A stretch of 64,000 bases of DNA from Combretum micranthum (GCA_024138025.1 JAMXBD010000066.1:1984001-2048000), one strand, 5' to 3'. Shown: positions 14,201 through 24,240, counted from the first letter of the stretch. The notes: generated by a model not told the origin, from the letters alone. Numbers and translations are program-made.

Positions 14201-14999
14201 TTTTATTATCTTATTAAAGCCTATTATTTAAAAATATATAAGATCTGCAAGTACTAAAAAGATGTGAAGACTTGTGTAAATAATTTTACAAGTAAAGTAA
14301 TGGGGTTTTTCAAAAGAGGAAATTCTTAAGATGCAGATGTAGAATATAGATGTTCTTATATCCGGAGTGGTTTTACTGAATTTTTTTTTTTTTTTTTTTT
14401 TTTGCCCAACGGATTTTACTGATTATGTGAACATTATATTAATTCAGTAATTAGTGGTCCAAGCTTAATGTAATCGTTCAGGAAACTATCGACATTGAGA
14501 TTCAAGACGATACACATCTATCCCATCTAGCCATGCGGGTCAATTATGAGCCCTTATTAGATGTCCGAGGCTGCACGTTAATGGAATCTACCAATAAATA
14601 AGTTGGTTTTGACTTCATTTTTTTTTTTTTTTTTCGGAGGGCCGTAAAATAAGCTGGTTTTGACTGGGAACGTTGTTTTCGGGTCAAAACCAGTTACCTT
14701 GTTCCCCTTTCTTTGGCTCCTTAATTAAAACATGTTATTTTAACATGTTTGGTACGTTTCGGCGCAGGTTGTATTCAAAGGTGAAGTACGTGAGCAGATT
14801 GGAATTCCTGTGGGAGCACGTGAGGAGGAAGGAGATGGAGATACCAGAATTCGTGTACGATCACGATGAGAAGCTGGACCAACCGACGGTTGTGGATTAC
14901 GGCTTGGAGAGTGATCACCCTAGGGTTCACCACAGTAAGGGTGGGATTTCCTCAGTGGATTATCCGGTTTCGAGTTTCTCTATGAGGTGTATAGCATGA
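11197..14999 (+). CDS. Divergent CRAL-TRIO (SEC14-like) domain protein, three exons
   Basis: Exons read by eye are 11197-11359, 12070-12334 and 14768-14999, giving 660 nt (219 residues plus TGA). Donors are CTG|GTACGT and GAGG|GTAATA; acceptors are TTTTTCAG|C and GCGCAG|G; both junctions keep the frame. Met 11197 is chosen because the upstream in-frame codon is GTG. Residues 6-15 are a Ser run coded by a TTC/TCT repeat. The rest (KIHGRDRQGHMVLRIIGKLF, then IPFRVKENLKAVYFVHP, then SRLEFLWEHV) fits the divergent CRAL-TRIO domain of short plant proteins annotated as SEC14 cytosolic factor or GDAP2-like. Family members bind hydrophobic ligands such as phospholipids; the helical CRAL-TRIO N-lobe of typical SEC14 proteins is missing. 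No signal peptide or membrane segment is seen, so it is probably cytosolic. Its ligand is unknown. Confidence 0.88.
11218..11241 (+). repeat. In-frame TTC/TCT microsatellite in exon 1
   Basis: About eight tandem trinucleotides near the start of the CRAL-TRIO coding region produce the polyserine run. Length variation here would change the protein without a frameshift. Confidence 0.7.
12335..14767 (+). other. Long second intron of the CRAL-TRIO gene
   Basis: This 2433 bp intron is far larger than the coding exons. It is AT-rich and holds repeats: a near-identical 85 bp tandem pair (13731-13815 and 13837-13921), a long T run at about 14380-14403, and a second T run (about 14618-14634) flanked by 19 bp direct repeats. 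The frames at 13075-13263 and 13245-13472 within it have no recognisable domain. A perfect inverted repeat (catgtta...taacatg, about 14730-14746) lies near the acceptor. Confidence 0.75.
13731..13921. repeat. 85 bp tandem duplication with TA spacer
   Basis: Copies at 13731-13815 and 13837-13921 both start aagaaggttagg and end ttgtg. They differ at two positions by eye (c/g near the start, a/g near the end) and are each preceded by a TA microsatellite. Such low divergence suggests a recent duplication, possibly by slippage or unequal exchange at the TA tracts. Confidence 0.85.
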
Positions 15000-16580
15000 T
15001 ACAGAGTACACTGTAGCGAACCACATACGGACTAAGGAGGATCGTTGAATTCTGTAGTGCAGTGTTGGGTTTTTTGCCTAGGCAGGATAGGAAGCAAAGG
15101 CCAATGTGCGTACCTCTTTTTACGGGGATCCGAAGATAAGCCAGGATGTATCTAGATTCGACTTCTTCTTCTTCTTCATAATATGTGCGCCCGCGCATGG
15201 ATCTTCATGCGATCAAACTAGCTTTTACTGGCCTTTTTAACGTTAGGGTGATCCAATTATATCATGAATCGCGTCCAAACATTTTCTGTGTTAAAAAATA
15301 CATGTATAAATTCTTCCGGCTATATATATGTATACATATATATTATTACTAAAATTAATTATATGATACACCATGTGTTTGTATATATGGTATATTTTTA
15401 GAGTAAATTGTATATATATCTCTTTTGCTTCTTCCAACCTGCGTCACCATTCCCTCCCTCCCCTCCCCTCCCCACCCCCCACCAACAACCCCAACCCCAC
15501 CACCCCCCCTCCGCCCCCCGGAACAACCACACCTTCCTGCTTGCACTGGTGTCAATTTTCCTAAGTCACGTCTAAAGGTAACCATATGAATCCATAATCT
15601 CGAAAGCAGTTGTGCGTGAAACATGTCTATTATGTACACACACAAACATATATATTCTTGAATAGTGACTTAAAATTTGAAACTTCAAATGCCATGAAAT
15701 AATGTGTTGCAGTCTATTTACATTGTCAAATTTTTATTTATATTGAATTTATATTAGTAACTTATCTTTATCAAATCAATATCAGTAATCAATTTATAAG
15801 TAAAATTATCAATTTTTTATTGTTATTATATCTGTATCGATTTAGTTTGAAAATGATACCAAACTATTGTATCTAAACAAGCTTAGATCATGGGCTCTCC
15901 AAAATAAGTCTGGCCTGTTAGCCATTAGGGCCAACCCATTGGGCTGAAATCCAGTCCACACGATTGCACCAACTCCTGCAGCACTCAATTGGCAGTCAGC
16001 ACTGCATTCAACATCTCTAGGTATACTCTTCTTAATCAGGCTCGGCACACACGAATGCAGATTACCAATATACCGTTATTCCAGTCCATTCAATTATCAG
16101 ACATGGAAATATGTTGAAAAATGTCAAAACAATGATGACTTCTTTGGTCTTCTGTATTTGACCTTTCCTCTTAATCGCAAAAGGGCATACATTGGCAAAA
16201 CATGTGTATGGAGTAGAGAAACTGCTAACAGATCCATACACAACACATTATACCTAACCAAATTGTTCATTGAAGCAAGTTCATGACAGTTTACATTTAA
16301 AACGCGAGAATATCATTAACAGGACGGCATTCTGTCCAGGAAACCACTGTAAGATGAATACATTGATTTTCGGAAGCTTCATCATAATGCGATGATGAGG
16401 ACTCAGATGTTTTACATAATCCATAACAGGTGGAGCTTACAAGATGTGTTGTTAGTAACATGCATTGATTATTTTCGTATCAAAATTTCATAGAGCACCT
16501 TGCTGTAAGCCTGTAGTGGCGTACTCAATTTTTTTCCATAATTTGCAGACAAATACATTTTTACTGTCAAGAGATGAATT
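15000..16580. other. Intergenic region between two convergent genes
   Basis: Holds the 3' flanks of the CRAL-TRIO gene (+) and the pseudouridine synthase gene (-). The clearest content is the C-rich tract at 15441-15523. The stretch around 15800-15880 contains gtttgaaaatgataccaaa, a word that recurs near 26915, so it is probably an old repeat fragment. No gene is supported. Confidence 0.5.
15441..15523. other. C-rich tract with G-quadruplex potential on the - strand
   Basis: The + strand here is almost pure C with T and A (runs such as ccctcccctcccctcc and ccaccccccctccgcccccc). On the - strand there are many runs of three to seven G separated by one to four bases, the pattern of stable G-quadruplexes (i-motif on the other strand). 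It lies about 440 bp past the CRAL-TRIO stop codon. The overlapping frames are composition artefacts. Confidence 0.7.
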
Positions 16581-18434
16581 TCATGTCACCAAATTCACCG
16601 ATTCAGCACCCGTCTGTTCAGTAACAACATCAATCTTTTTGGAAATGGCAGCCCCTTCATCGCTGTCACATCGTAAATCAGGATAATTTCGGTGATTCAG
16701 AGAATGCAACCAGAGAGCCACAACCCCTTCTTTGTGCTCGGTTGCTGCTATATGAGAGTATATATACTTCATTTTAAACTCCTCGGCAGCTTCCTCATAG
16801 TCTCTCATGGAAACTTCTTCATGACTCTCTCTCCATTTGTTGTTATATGATGTGAATAAGCATTCATCCAAATACAGACCAACCTCGGGTGCAGTAGGAA
16901 CAGTAATCCGTACATCCCTGCATAACGAATAAACAAAATTACAATGCAACAGAAAGAAATAAAAATCACTAGCACCTGTATACACTCAAACAAAAAAAGA
17001 AAATTTTCCGAAGACTTACTGTTTGAAAGCTTTTTCAAACAATCTCTCCGAAGCACAATCCCTCATGATTGCCACCGCAAGTCCAATCATTTTCCTTATC
17101 TGATGCAGCATGAAGCTCTGCCCCACAACCTCACATTTGACAAATTCAATACCATCAACATTCACCGTGGTGTTTGCATCAAAGGACACAATATAACGTC
17201 GAGCAGCTGGATCTTCAGCTTTAGTTCTAGTAGTAAAATTGTGAAAATTGTGTGTTCCCACATAATACTTCAAAATCCGATTAAATGTTTCCTTCTCCTT
17301 CTCGCCATACCGAAATTCACTTGCTTTAGGAGGCTTATCTGCATCATTCACTTCTTCAACCTCATCTACACCCTCCACACATTTTTCTGCATTCTCCACT
17401 AAAACCTTCTCTTCTGCAATACTTGAAACCCCATTTTCCTTAACATCAACTTGCTCCTCAACAACAGACTCCAACTTCTTATCAACGTTATTCCTATACG
17501 CAGCATCAATCTCAATCAAAATCTTCTCCTCTCCAATAATTGAAACCCCATTTTCCTTAGCATCAACAACATGCTGTCCCACACCAGATTCCAACTTCCC
17601 ATCAACACAACTATCCACTTTATCATCACTAACTACACTTGCATCTCTCTTGCTCGACACAATGCCAGACTCAGCTTCATTTTCAATATCCATCACACCC
17701 CCAATTTCACTAGCAATCAAAGCATCCACAGAGCTTTTGAACTCAACATTACGCTTACCCATCACCCCAAAAACCTTCCTCCCGCGTTCGGAACACTCCA
17801 AACACTTAACAAGCTCATCCCCAGAACCTACACTAGCCATCACACTCTCCCTATCTCTATGACAACTTTTATCAAGAGCAAACACAGGAATCAAATACAC
17901 ATACCTCCTACGATCACAAAGCTTCTTAGCATTAAATGACGCCGTAACACGCTTAAACCCAAAAATCCTAATCTGCGAGGGAAGGAACGAACTCAATCTC
18001 TCTACTAAACCAGGCGGGTCGATGTAAAAACGGCCTGATACAACCTGGCCCACGGCGCTTACGCCTTTATCGGTTCGAGCGGACCGGGCCCAGTCGTAGC
18101 GTTTCGGGATTCCTCGGTCCTGTTCAGGGACTGCACCGGCATGGAAAAGGGCTTCTTCGAGATCGCCTTCGATGGTTTTGGCACCTGGGTTCTTTTGCAT
18201 TCCTTGATAGCCCACGCCGCAGTACGCGAAGAATATGGCGACCTTACGACGTTTGTAGCGGCGAGGTTTTGTGGCAGTGCTGGTCTTCTCGTCGTCGTCG
18301 GATGTGGTGGTGGTTGAGGACATCTTGGGTCTTTTAGGAAGGGGTTCGTCGAGTGGAGATGGTGGCGGTGGTGGTAGTGAATTAGGGTTAGGGTTAGGGT
18401 TAGGGTTAGGACTTGGATTTAGGGTTTCTTCCAT
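16581..18434 (-). CDS. tRNA pseudouridine synthase, TruA/PUS1 family, two exons
   Basis: Exon 1 is 18434-17020 and exon 2 is 16917-16581; the 102 bp intron has donor CA|GTAAGT and acceptor ATGCAG|G and keeps the frame, giving 1752 nt (583 residues plus TGA). The enzyme family isomerises uridine to pseudouridine in tRNA, usually in the nucleus or an organelle. Visible motifs are the N-terminal FFAYCGVGYQGMQ (residues 68-80), the catalytic block RSARTDKGVSA with Asp122, the RRYVYLIPVF strand (177-186), HNFHNFTTR (395-403), and the C-terminal GQSFMLHQIRKMIG (438-451), all typical of eukaryotic PUS1 proteins. Residues about 230-372 are an acidic low-complexity insert with an internal duplication. 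A start 69 nt upstream (18503) or at Met38 (18323) is possible. The exact target uridines cannot be told from sequence. Confidence 0.93.
17396..17607 (-). repeat. Tandem duplication inside the pseudouridine synthase insert
   Basis: Two copies of a roughly 95 bp segment (17396-17487 and 17513-17607) encode matching stretches: KLES.VG...DAKENGVSII near residue 280 and KLES.VE...DVKENGVSSI near residue 320, each followed by EEK.L.E. The duplication expanded the acidic linker that separates the catalytic Asp half from the C-terminal half of the fold. Confidence 0.75.
18382..18427. repeat. Short telomere-like TTAGGG repeat and telo-box in 5' coding sequence
   Basis: The + strand carries nearly five tandem ttaggg units (18382-18410) and then ttagggttt (18419-18427), the complement of the plant telo-box AAACCCTAA. 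Read on the coding strand this gives the Pro-Asn run at residues 7-18 of the pseudouridine synthase. Telo-boxes are known near transcription starts of plant genes for translation machinery, so this may act as a promoter or leader element if translation starts downstream at Met38. Confidence 0.7.
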
Positions 18435-18654
18435 TCCTAGATGTATATTTTGCTTGTGGTGTCCCATTAGGAACCTAACGATCAACACGGAATACACATA
18501 CATACCCCAGCGGCTAACGCTGAGATTTAACTTCCATATTTTCTTTTAAAAATTAATGCATGTGTCTTTGAAATATTTTCTTGTGATGATTTCCTTATAG
18601 CAGAATTTTAGGGAAAAAATAATTAATGTCACGTAATGTATGCAGGAATTGTAT

Positions 18655-19454
18655 TGATACGCTTCTAGCTCATATTATGATGTAGTAGGCTTTGAAAATC
18701 GATTTGTAATGAAAATAGGATATGCACGGCGGTATTAATGGATGTTATGCACCAATAATAACCGAGTTATACTCTCTCCCTGTTGATATTTTACTCTTAA
18801 ATAGAAAGAAAAAATGAAAGAGTTTAAAGTTGAAATGTCTTGTCTAGGATTTTCTAAGTTAGGAAGGGTATATAATGCTTACATAATGGCAAAATTGTAA
18901 ATAATACAACTAATAAAAGAAAAATTTGTGCAAAATACAAAACAATGATCACGCCCTAGATAATGGGCGTTATCATTGATCACAGACCCCATCAAAGGCG
19001 TATCACAGGCCATGATCTCCTATGAGCAAAATTTTCAAGGTTGATAATGTGCTTGATTACGATGTGTTAAGATAAATACCTATCATGGGCGTATCTCAGG
19101 ACGTGATCTTGTATGAGCCTAACATCCCACGTTGATACGGGCTTTATTACAAGTGTTATTCAGATAACGCCCCTAGTCATGAATGTGATGTCACCTGTAA
19201 TCTCCTCTGTTTCTTCTTCTCCAACAACGACCTGGGCCACGGTCGTGATTAACATGTCTCTTTCAATTTCTTCATGTTTCTCATCTAACTTATTACAAAT
19301 TGATTCATGTTCCTTTGTGCAACACACCCCATAGGCATTTAGAAAGTTGTATTCATCTTCAGACGGTTGATTTGATAGAATTCTTAAAGCTAAATTTTGT
19401 AATTCCTTAGCTTGGGCTCTTGTAGCAGGACCTGTTGGAAGCTTATTCCTATCA
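18655..19454 (-). repeat. 3' LTR of the gypsy element (800 bp)
   Basis: Aligns along its length to 24241-25107 in the same orientation. It begins tgatacgctt and ends ttcctatca on the + strand, so the LTR has the TG...CA form read on either strand. It holds two copies of a motif like GCGTAT.{1}ACAGGCC.TGATCT (about 18998-19035 and 19088-19126). The inner edge abuts the polypurine tract. Its outer edge lies 221 bp upstream of the pseudouridine synthase start codon. Confidence 0.88.
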
Positions 19455-19570
19455 TTTCCTCCTGGTTGTTGAAGATTTGACCTCAACTCTTGGAAGTTTG
19501 CATCTGCTTCATCTGGCACATAAGGTATGAAATTTGCAACATTAAAAGTAGCAGAAACTCCATAAATCAC
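19160..19570 (-). pseudogene. Gypsy integrase C-terminal end, reading into the 3' LTR
   Basis: The frame begins with GVSATFNVANFIPYVPDE, which matches the region after integrase in plant gypsy polyproteins (usually FNV.DL.PY). It then crosses the polypurine tract at 19463-19455 and continues about 95 codons into the 3' LTR (LPTGPATRAQAKELQNLAL), so the polyprotein end overlaps the LTR. It is part of the decayed element, not a separate gene. Confidence 0.75.
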
Positions 19571-20700
19571 CTAGTAGTTCAAGTTTGTAAGTATTGTCAT
19601 TAATGCGTTTCAAAACTCTAAAGGGCCCATTTGCTCATGGAGACTACTTCTAATTGCGCTTGTTTGGAAACCGCTCCTTTCTAAGGTGAATCCACACTAG
19701 ATCTCCTGGTTGAAAGATCTTGGCTTTTCTGCCTCAATCACCTCGTTCTTTTTACTTGGCTACCTGTTTTTGTAAATGATCTATGGCCTGTTGGAACTGC
19801 TTCTGGATCTCCTCGGATCATTCAACTCCACTCAGACTTTCATCTTTAAAAGCCAGTATAGATGTCATATCAAATGGAATGGTAGGATTGTATCCATACA
19901 TAACCTTAAATGGTGTCTTGCCAGTAGAACTATGTACAGTCATATTACAGGCAAATTCCACAATAAGAAAGCACAAGTCCCAATCTGTCATGTTCTTACC
20001 AACAGTAGCTCAAAGCAAAGCACTAAGGGTTCTGTTAACTACTTCAGTCTAGTCATCTGTTTAATGGTGTAAAGCAATGCTAAAAAGTAGTCTGGTTCTA
20101 AGCCTTCTCTATAGTGTTTTCCAAAAGTAACTAAGAAATTTGACATCACAGTCGAAAACAACATCATGAGGAACTCCATGAAGTCGCATAATTTTCTACA
20201 AGAAAGGGTTAGCAATAAAAACAGCATCATCGGTGCGATGATAAGGCACAAAATGTGTCATTTTACTAAATCCGTCCTCTACCACCATGATAGAATCTTT
20301 TCCTCTCATAGTTTTTGGCAATCCCAACACAAAATCCATTAACACATCTACCTAAGGTCGTGTAGGTATTAGCAATGGCATATACATCCCAAAAGGCTCC
20401 TTCCTACACTTAGCCCATTTGCAAGTAGCACAACACTATACAACTAAATTCACATGACTCCTCATTTAGCCCATTTGCAAGTAGCACAACACTCTACAAT
20501 TAAATTCACATGACTCCTCATTTTAGGCCAATAAAAATGCTTCTTCAAAATTTCAAGAGTCTTTTACTTCCTAAAATGGCCTGACAATCCTCCAACATGA
20601 GCTTCCTTCACTAATTATTCTCTCAAAGAGCAATTGGGTATACACTTTACCTGAACAAATAGCCCTCGTGCATAAAATACCCATCTACAGATCTCGCATC
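19571..20700 (-). pseudogene. Gypsy integrase core and zinc-binding region (broken)
   Basis: The - strand carries fragments of integrase in several frames. The HHCC finger region is visible near 20540-20400, with a CC.TCKWAK motif. It contains a 56 bp tandem duplication (20411-20466 and 20467-20522) that repeats the Cys block. Stops and frameshifts prevent any full-length product. Confidence 0.7.
20411..20522. repeat. 56 bp tandem duplication in the integrase finger
   Basis: Two head-to-tail units each start tagcccatttgcaagtag and end gactcctcatt. They differ at two or three positions. The unit encodes the second half of the integrase HHCC finger on the - strand, so the duplication would have destroyed the finger if it occurred while the element was active. 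Confidence 0.85.
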
Positions 20701-20795
20701 AACACATTTAGCTACTACGAGTGCAAAATCATCATTTCTAGCATATGGCTCAGCAATAACTCCAAGTCCTAACAATCTAGAGTGTAAAGAGCTAA

Positions 20796-21065
20796 TCAAT
20801 GAATACCTACGGACAATGCGTCAGCTACTACATTCAAACTTCCTTTCTTATATTTGATCACGTAGCTGAACCGCTTTATAAACTCCATCCATCTAGCATG
20901 TTGCTGAGACATTTTATTCTTGCTCTTCAAGAGTTTGAAGGATTCGTGATTTATATAAATAATGAACTTACGAGTCATGAGATAATGTTGCCAAGTGGTA
21001 ACAGTTTGAATTGAAGAATAAAGCTCCTTGTCATAAACATAGTAATTCAAGGTTACTCCTCTCAA
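20796..21065 (-). pseudogene. Gypsy RNase H domain fragment
   Basis: An open stretch of 89 codons holds the end of the RNase H region: [12 protein letters not shown] (usually Y..YDKEL.A.), [19 protein letters not shown] (usually WRHYL....F.I.TDH.SL) and [21 protein letters not shown], then VVADALS where functional copies have VADALSR. It lies between the reverse transcriptase and integrase remnants in the expected order. Confidence 0.85.
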
Positions 21066-21402
21066 CTTCTCGCTGAAATAAGCAATAGGATACTGCTCCT
21101 ACATCAACACAGCACCTATCCCCACTCTCGAAGCATCACACTCTAATTCAAAGATTTTCTCAAAATAAGGTAATACCAGTACTGGAGTTGTAGTCAGAAT
21201 CTGCTTAATCTCCTCAAAATTCTTCTGAGACTTTTCATTCCACTTAAATTCTCCACCCTTCTTAGTAAGTTCAGTAAGTAGTGCAACAATGGAGCTAAAG
21301 TTCAGAATGAACCGCCTATATAATGAAGTAAGTCCATAGAAACTTTGTACCTTAGATATATTTTGGGGAGTAGGTCATTCAGTGATAGCCTTAATCTTTT
21401 CC

Positions 21403-21930
21403 TCATCTACACGAATTCCATCTCCTGACACTATAAACCCAAAAAACGACTTCCTTTGGACAAAACACGCAATTGACCAAATTAGCATACAATTTCTCTT
21501 CCCTCAATACTTCAAACACAGCAGACAATTGTTCCACATGCCTTTTCAAATCAACACTATATACTAGAATATCATCAAAATAGACAACAAAAAACTTACC
21601 AATGATCTCCCTTAAGACATGATTTATCAAACCGCATAAAAGTTCTTGGAGCATTAGTAAGCACAAATTGCATCACAAGCTATTCATAGAGACCATGCTT
21701 GGTTTTGAAGGTTTTCTTTGCTCACCTCCTGGCCTCATTCAGATCTAGTGATAACCACTTCTCAAGTCTATCTTGGAAAATATCTTTGCATCATGGAGCT
21801 CATCAAGCATGTCATCCAATCTAGGTATTGGATAACGGTATATGATAGTGATCTGGTTGATGGTGCGACTATCAATACACATCCGCCACAAACATGGACT
21901 TATGCTTTCCTTCATGAATCCCTTCTCCAT
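21403..21930 (-). pseudogene. Gypsy reverse transcriptase (broken)
   Basis: Two frames cover the palm: 21930-21745 ([20 protein letters not shown] then [20 protein letters not shown]) and 21666-21403 (VVYFDDILVYSVDLKRHVEQL). The catalytic YFDD box is intact, but the segment between the two frames is shifted and contains stops. The motif order and spacing are those of Ty3/gypsy reverse transcriptase. Confidence 0.9.
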
Positions 21931-22239
21931 CAGCCCATGTACCTGTCACTTGAGTTCTCTTGCTTCGTTTAGATTTATATGATAAGTAGGTCTATTAGGC
22001 GATATTTGCCCTTAGGATAAGATCTATGGCATACTCAATTCCCCGAATAAGAGGTAATCCTAATGTTAACTCCTCAGGAAAGACATCAGCAAAGCATTTC
22101 AAAAGATGTTGAATTACCTCAGGTAGCTTGACTATCAATCTCTAATATTCGTATGAGTTGCAATAAGAACATTGGTTCTCATGAATCAATAGTTTGCTTT
22201 AGCTCACCTTTAGTCATCATTGAAGGCCTCCTTCTTTAG

Positions 22240-23700
22240 TGGGTTGATCCTAGAATATGTGATCTTGATCTCAGCTGGACTCATAGGCCTTAAAAGTACC
22301 TTCTTACCATCCTTCTCAAAAGGCATAAGTATTTTTATACTCATCAAGAGAACTCATCGACCAAAGAGCCAAGGTTGACCCAAGAGAATAGGAGTAGCAC
22401 TCATAGGTAGAACACCACATAGAACCTCATCTTCATATCTTCTCAGAATCGAGATCGGTACTTTAACTTGTCGAGTCACTTGGACAAATCCCTTATCACA
22501 CAGCTAATGTAGCTTATAAAGATGTGGAAGTGGAATAGTAGGAAGTTTAAGTCTCTTAACCAAAGAAACAGCTGCAACATTCATACAACTTCCTCCATCA
22601 ATAATAATTGCATAAATCGTATCCTTCACCTTACACTTGATATGAAATATGTTTTCTCTCTATTCATCATTAGTGGTTTGAGCTACATTCAAGGCTCGCC
22701 TCATTACTAAAGACATGTTAGTAGCGGGACCTAATACTTTGATAGTTCTGTCTTGCTCCTTATCAAGCTCTTCCATTAAGTTCTACTCCTCCTTTTTCTC
22801 AACTTCACTTACAACTTCTAACTCTGCATATTCTAACATAACAACCATAGCTCCTTGGTTTGGATACTAAATAACAATGTATCCATTCCCTAAACACTTA
22901 AAGCATTTCACATGACTACTTCTCTTACCAAACATCTGTGCCTTAGTATTGGCACCACTAATATTAGCAACTGCCTTATCTCGGTTGTCATCTCGTCTAT
23001 CCATCTTCTCGATATTTCCGCTATCCTCTCTTATAATTTTTCTATCAGTGAATGATTGATTGGAACTAAATCCTCGATTATGAGGTAATGAGGATCAATA
23101 AGGAATTATTGTTTGAACCTTGCAAGCCAAATTAATAGCTTCCTCTAATGTGTGAAAACTCTAAAGTTCCATAACACTAGCGATCTCAAACTTCAACCTA
23201 GTTAAGAAGCAGGCTATAGTTTGCTCTTGAGGCTCTTTCACATTGCACCGGATAGTCAACATTTCAAATTCTTTAACCTAATCTTCCGTACTCATTCCAC
23301 CTTGTTGCAATGATGGCTACCTCAAGTATAACTCCTGTAGATAATATTCCAAAACAAATCTCCTATGCATCACCTGTTTCATCATTCGCCATATGGTGAT
23401 TTCAACTTCTCCACTCCTTCTACTAGTCAATAAATTATGCCACCACAATGCAGTATACCTGAACAATTTTAATGCTACAAGTCGAACTTGAGTGAGTTCA
23501 TCATATTTACAACATTCAAAAACTTGCTCCGTATGTTGTTCCTAATCTAGATAGTCATAAGGCAATTTGAAGGGTAGGAACTTAATATTCACCCTTTTGT
23601 TTCCCTATTGGGGTTGAACATCCTGGGCAACAAAATTGTCACCCCCTCCTTTAGCTAAGGGTTTTCCTCCCGAATGCCCTAGCATTTGCTCCATTAAAGT
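22240..23700 (-). pseudogene. Gypsy gag and protease remnants
   Basis: The - strand near 22600 reads IIDGGSCMNVAAVSLV, the retropepsin active site of plant gypsy elements (D-G-G form), followed by VLCGVLPMSATPILLGQPW. Upstream near 22930-22880 is a knuckle remnant, CFKCLGNGYI..QYPNQG, in which the expected His and last Cys of CX2CX4HX4C have both become Tyr. Gag proper occupies 23700-22950 with many stops. The mutations fit C-to-T and G-to-A decay. Confidence 0.8.
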
Positions 23701-24223
23701 AGTCAACTGATTAAGGCATTGATCAGTGATCATTGTAGTAGTATCTCTAGGATTCTGTCCCTATTTACCTAGTTGTCCTTCGTACACACTTTCATTGTAC
23801 GTAACTAACCCAAACCCTAATGCAACTCTTCACAAGAATTTTATCGAACACTTGGTATGTAAGAATATCACCCTTACTTCATATACAATTCCAATAGCAC
23901 AACAACCCCACAATGCTACAATACTCCACTAACATAATAAATAACACAATATAAAAACAATTACTATTCAACTGATTCAATACTAAAGTCAAACTTAGTT
24001 GAGACATTTCATCAAACACTTGGTGCACATTCTTCCAAGCGCATAAAAGTACAACATAAATAAGCTCCAACTCCACGAATACTTCAATACAATGGTAACA
24101 AAAACAAAAAAACTAAATTCTACATCTCAATCCACCACTACAAGCATTAGTTCTACAACTTCAACAATCAGTTCAACATACCTAAGGTTTTCTACAAAAT
24201 ACTTACCATTGTCGTAATCCGAA

Positions 24224-24235
24224 GCTCTTTTACCA
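24224..24235 (-). other. Primer-binding site of the gypsy element
   Basis: On the - strand this is TGGTAAAAGAGC, just downstream of the 5' LTR. It matches 10 of 12 bases of TGGTATCAGAGC, the complement of the 3' end of initiator methionine tRNA used by most plant LTR retrotransposons. Confidence 0.8.
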
Positions 24236-24240
24236 AAAGC

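Noticed and set aside
15355..15645. Gly-rich and Pro-rich frames on opposite strands
   Set aside because: Both are products of the C-rich tract at 15441-15523 and have no start context or homologous motif.
17571..17939. A 122-codon + strand frame opposite the pseudouridine synthase
   Set aside because: It is antisense to conserved coding sequence and has no motif of its own.
18382..18410. Interstitial telomere or chromosome end
   Set aside because: Only about five units, with a six-base period, inside coding sequence of a conserved gene; far too short for a telomere remnant.
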